Positions 18,623-18,773 of a stretch of DNA of 18,773 nucleotides are shown piece after piece. Each line of letters begins with the position of its first letter. Position 1 is the stretch's first letter. The position numbers were made by a program, and so were the translations under genes. The notes under the pieces were generated by a model, which saw only the letters and a program-made list of their open reading frames with translations, made no database searches and was not told where the DNA came from. The DNA is from Carex sylvatica (lineage: Eukaryota > Streptophyta > Magnoliopsida > Poales > Cyperaceae). Location of the stretch: assembly GCA_964058845.1 (NCBI GenBank), contig CAXKVR010000866.1, forward strand, positions 1 to 18,773. The letters are read 5' to 3'.

Positions 18623-18773
18623 TGCAAAAGAAGTATAACAAAAATAAAATAAAATCTCACAAGTGGCCAGCAAATTAAATTAACATGGTACTGGTAGGCT
18701 GACAGTAAACTATGCATGCATAGGTGCGGCATTTAGTAGATATGGTATTGACATGGATGTTCCATTATTTTAC

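Overview
The window is nuclear DNA from a flowering plant, most likely a eudicot. It is strongly AT-rich, has short U-rich GT-AG introns, carries several small non-autonomous transposons, and encodes plant-type protein families. There are no operons, ribosome binding sites, CRISPR arrays or functional tRNA/rRNA genes. Three protein-coding genes can be reconstructed by joining exons; no single open frame shows any of them whole, except the main exon of the third.

Left third (about 1-6450), all minus strand. (1) A five-exon CDCA7-like gene (1048-2683) encodes the cysteine-rich zf-4CXXC_R1 zinc finger. Homologues work with DDM1/HELLS-type remodellers in DNA methylation maintenance. Its C-terminus looks frameshifted. 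(2) A five-exon gene (3113-4877) encodes a 265-aa protein of unrecognised function. Its N-terminus looks like a divergent ubiquitin-like fold, and its last two coding exons derive from one another by exon duplication. A tRNA-Ala-derived SINE-like insertion with a near-perfect target duplication sits in the intron between those exons. Upstream (5160-6440) are further exon-like blocks on the same strand: its 5' exons, or another poorly resolved gene.

Middle (about 6450-14400) is gene-poor and full of repeats. It holds a 415-bp long-hairpin MITE whose relative lies just upstream of the CDCA7-like start codon, a mosaic pseudogene fragment of the CDCA7-like gene, a 185-bp hAT-type MITE with perfect 8-bp target duplications, a nested inverted-repeat cluster, a cluster of RY (CATGCATG) motifs, and small tandem and dispersed repeats.

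Right third (14428-16167, plus strand). A GeBP/DUF573 transcription-factor gene has a 40-bp-TIR element in its promoter. Its N-terminal Ser/Glu/Lys-rich region has been tandemly duplicated. The junction between the copies has every property of an 82-nt intron: a CAG|GTCAGT donor, a U-rich body, an acceptor made from the second copy's own start codon, and exact frame preservation. Splicing would give a 442-aa protein with two N-terminal modules. This apparent birth of an intron from a coding duplication is the most interesting item here. Downstream (16168-18773) are 3' flanking sequence, tandem duplications and a possible terminal exon of a further minus-strand gene.

The genes are not obviously functionally coupled. 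Two concern chromatin or transcription; the third is unknown.
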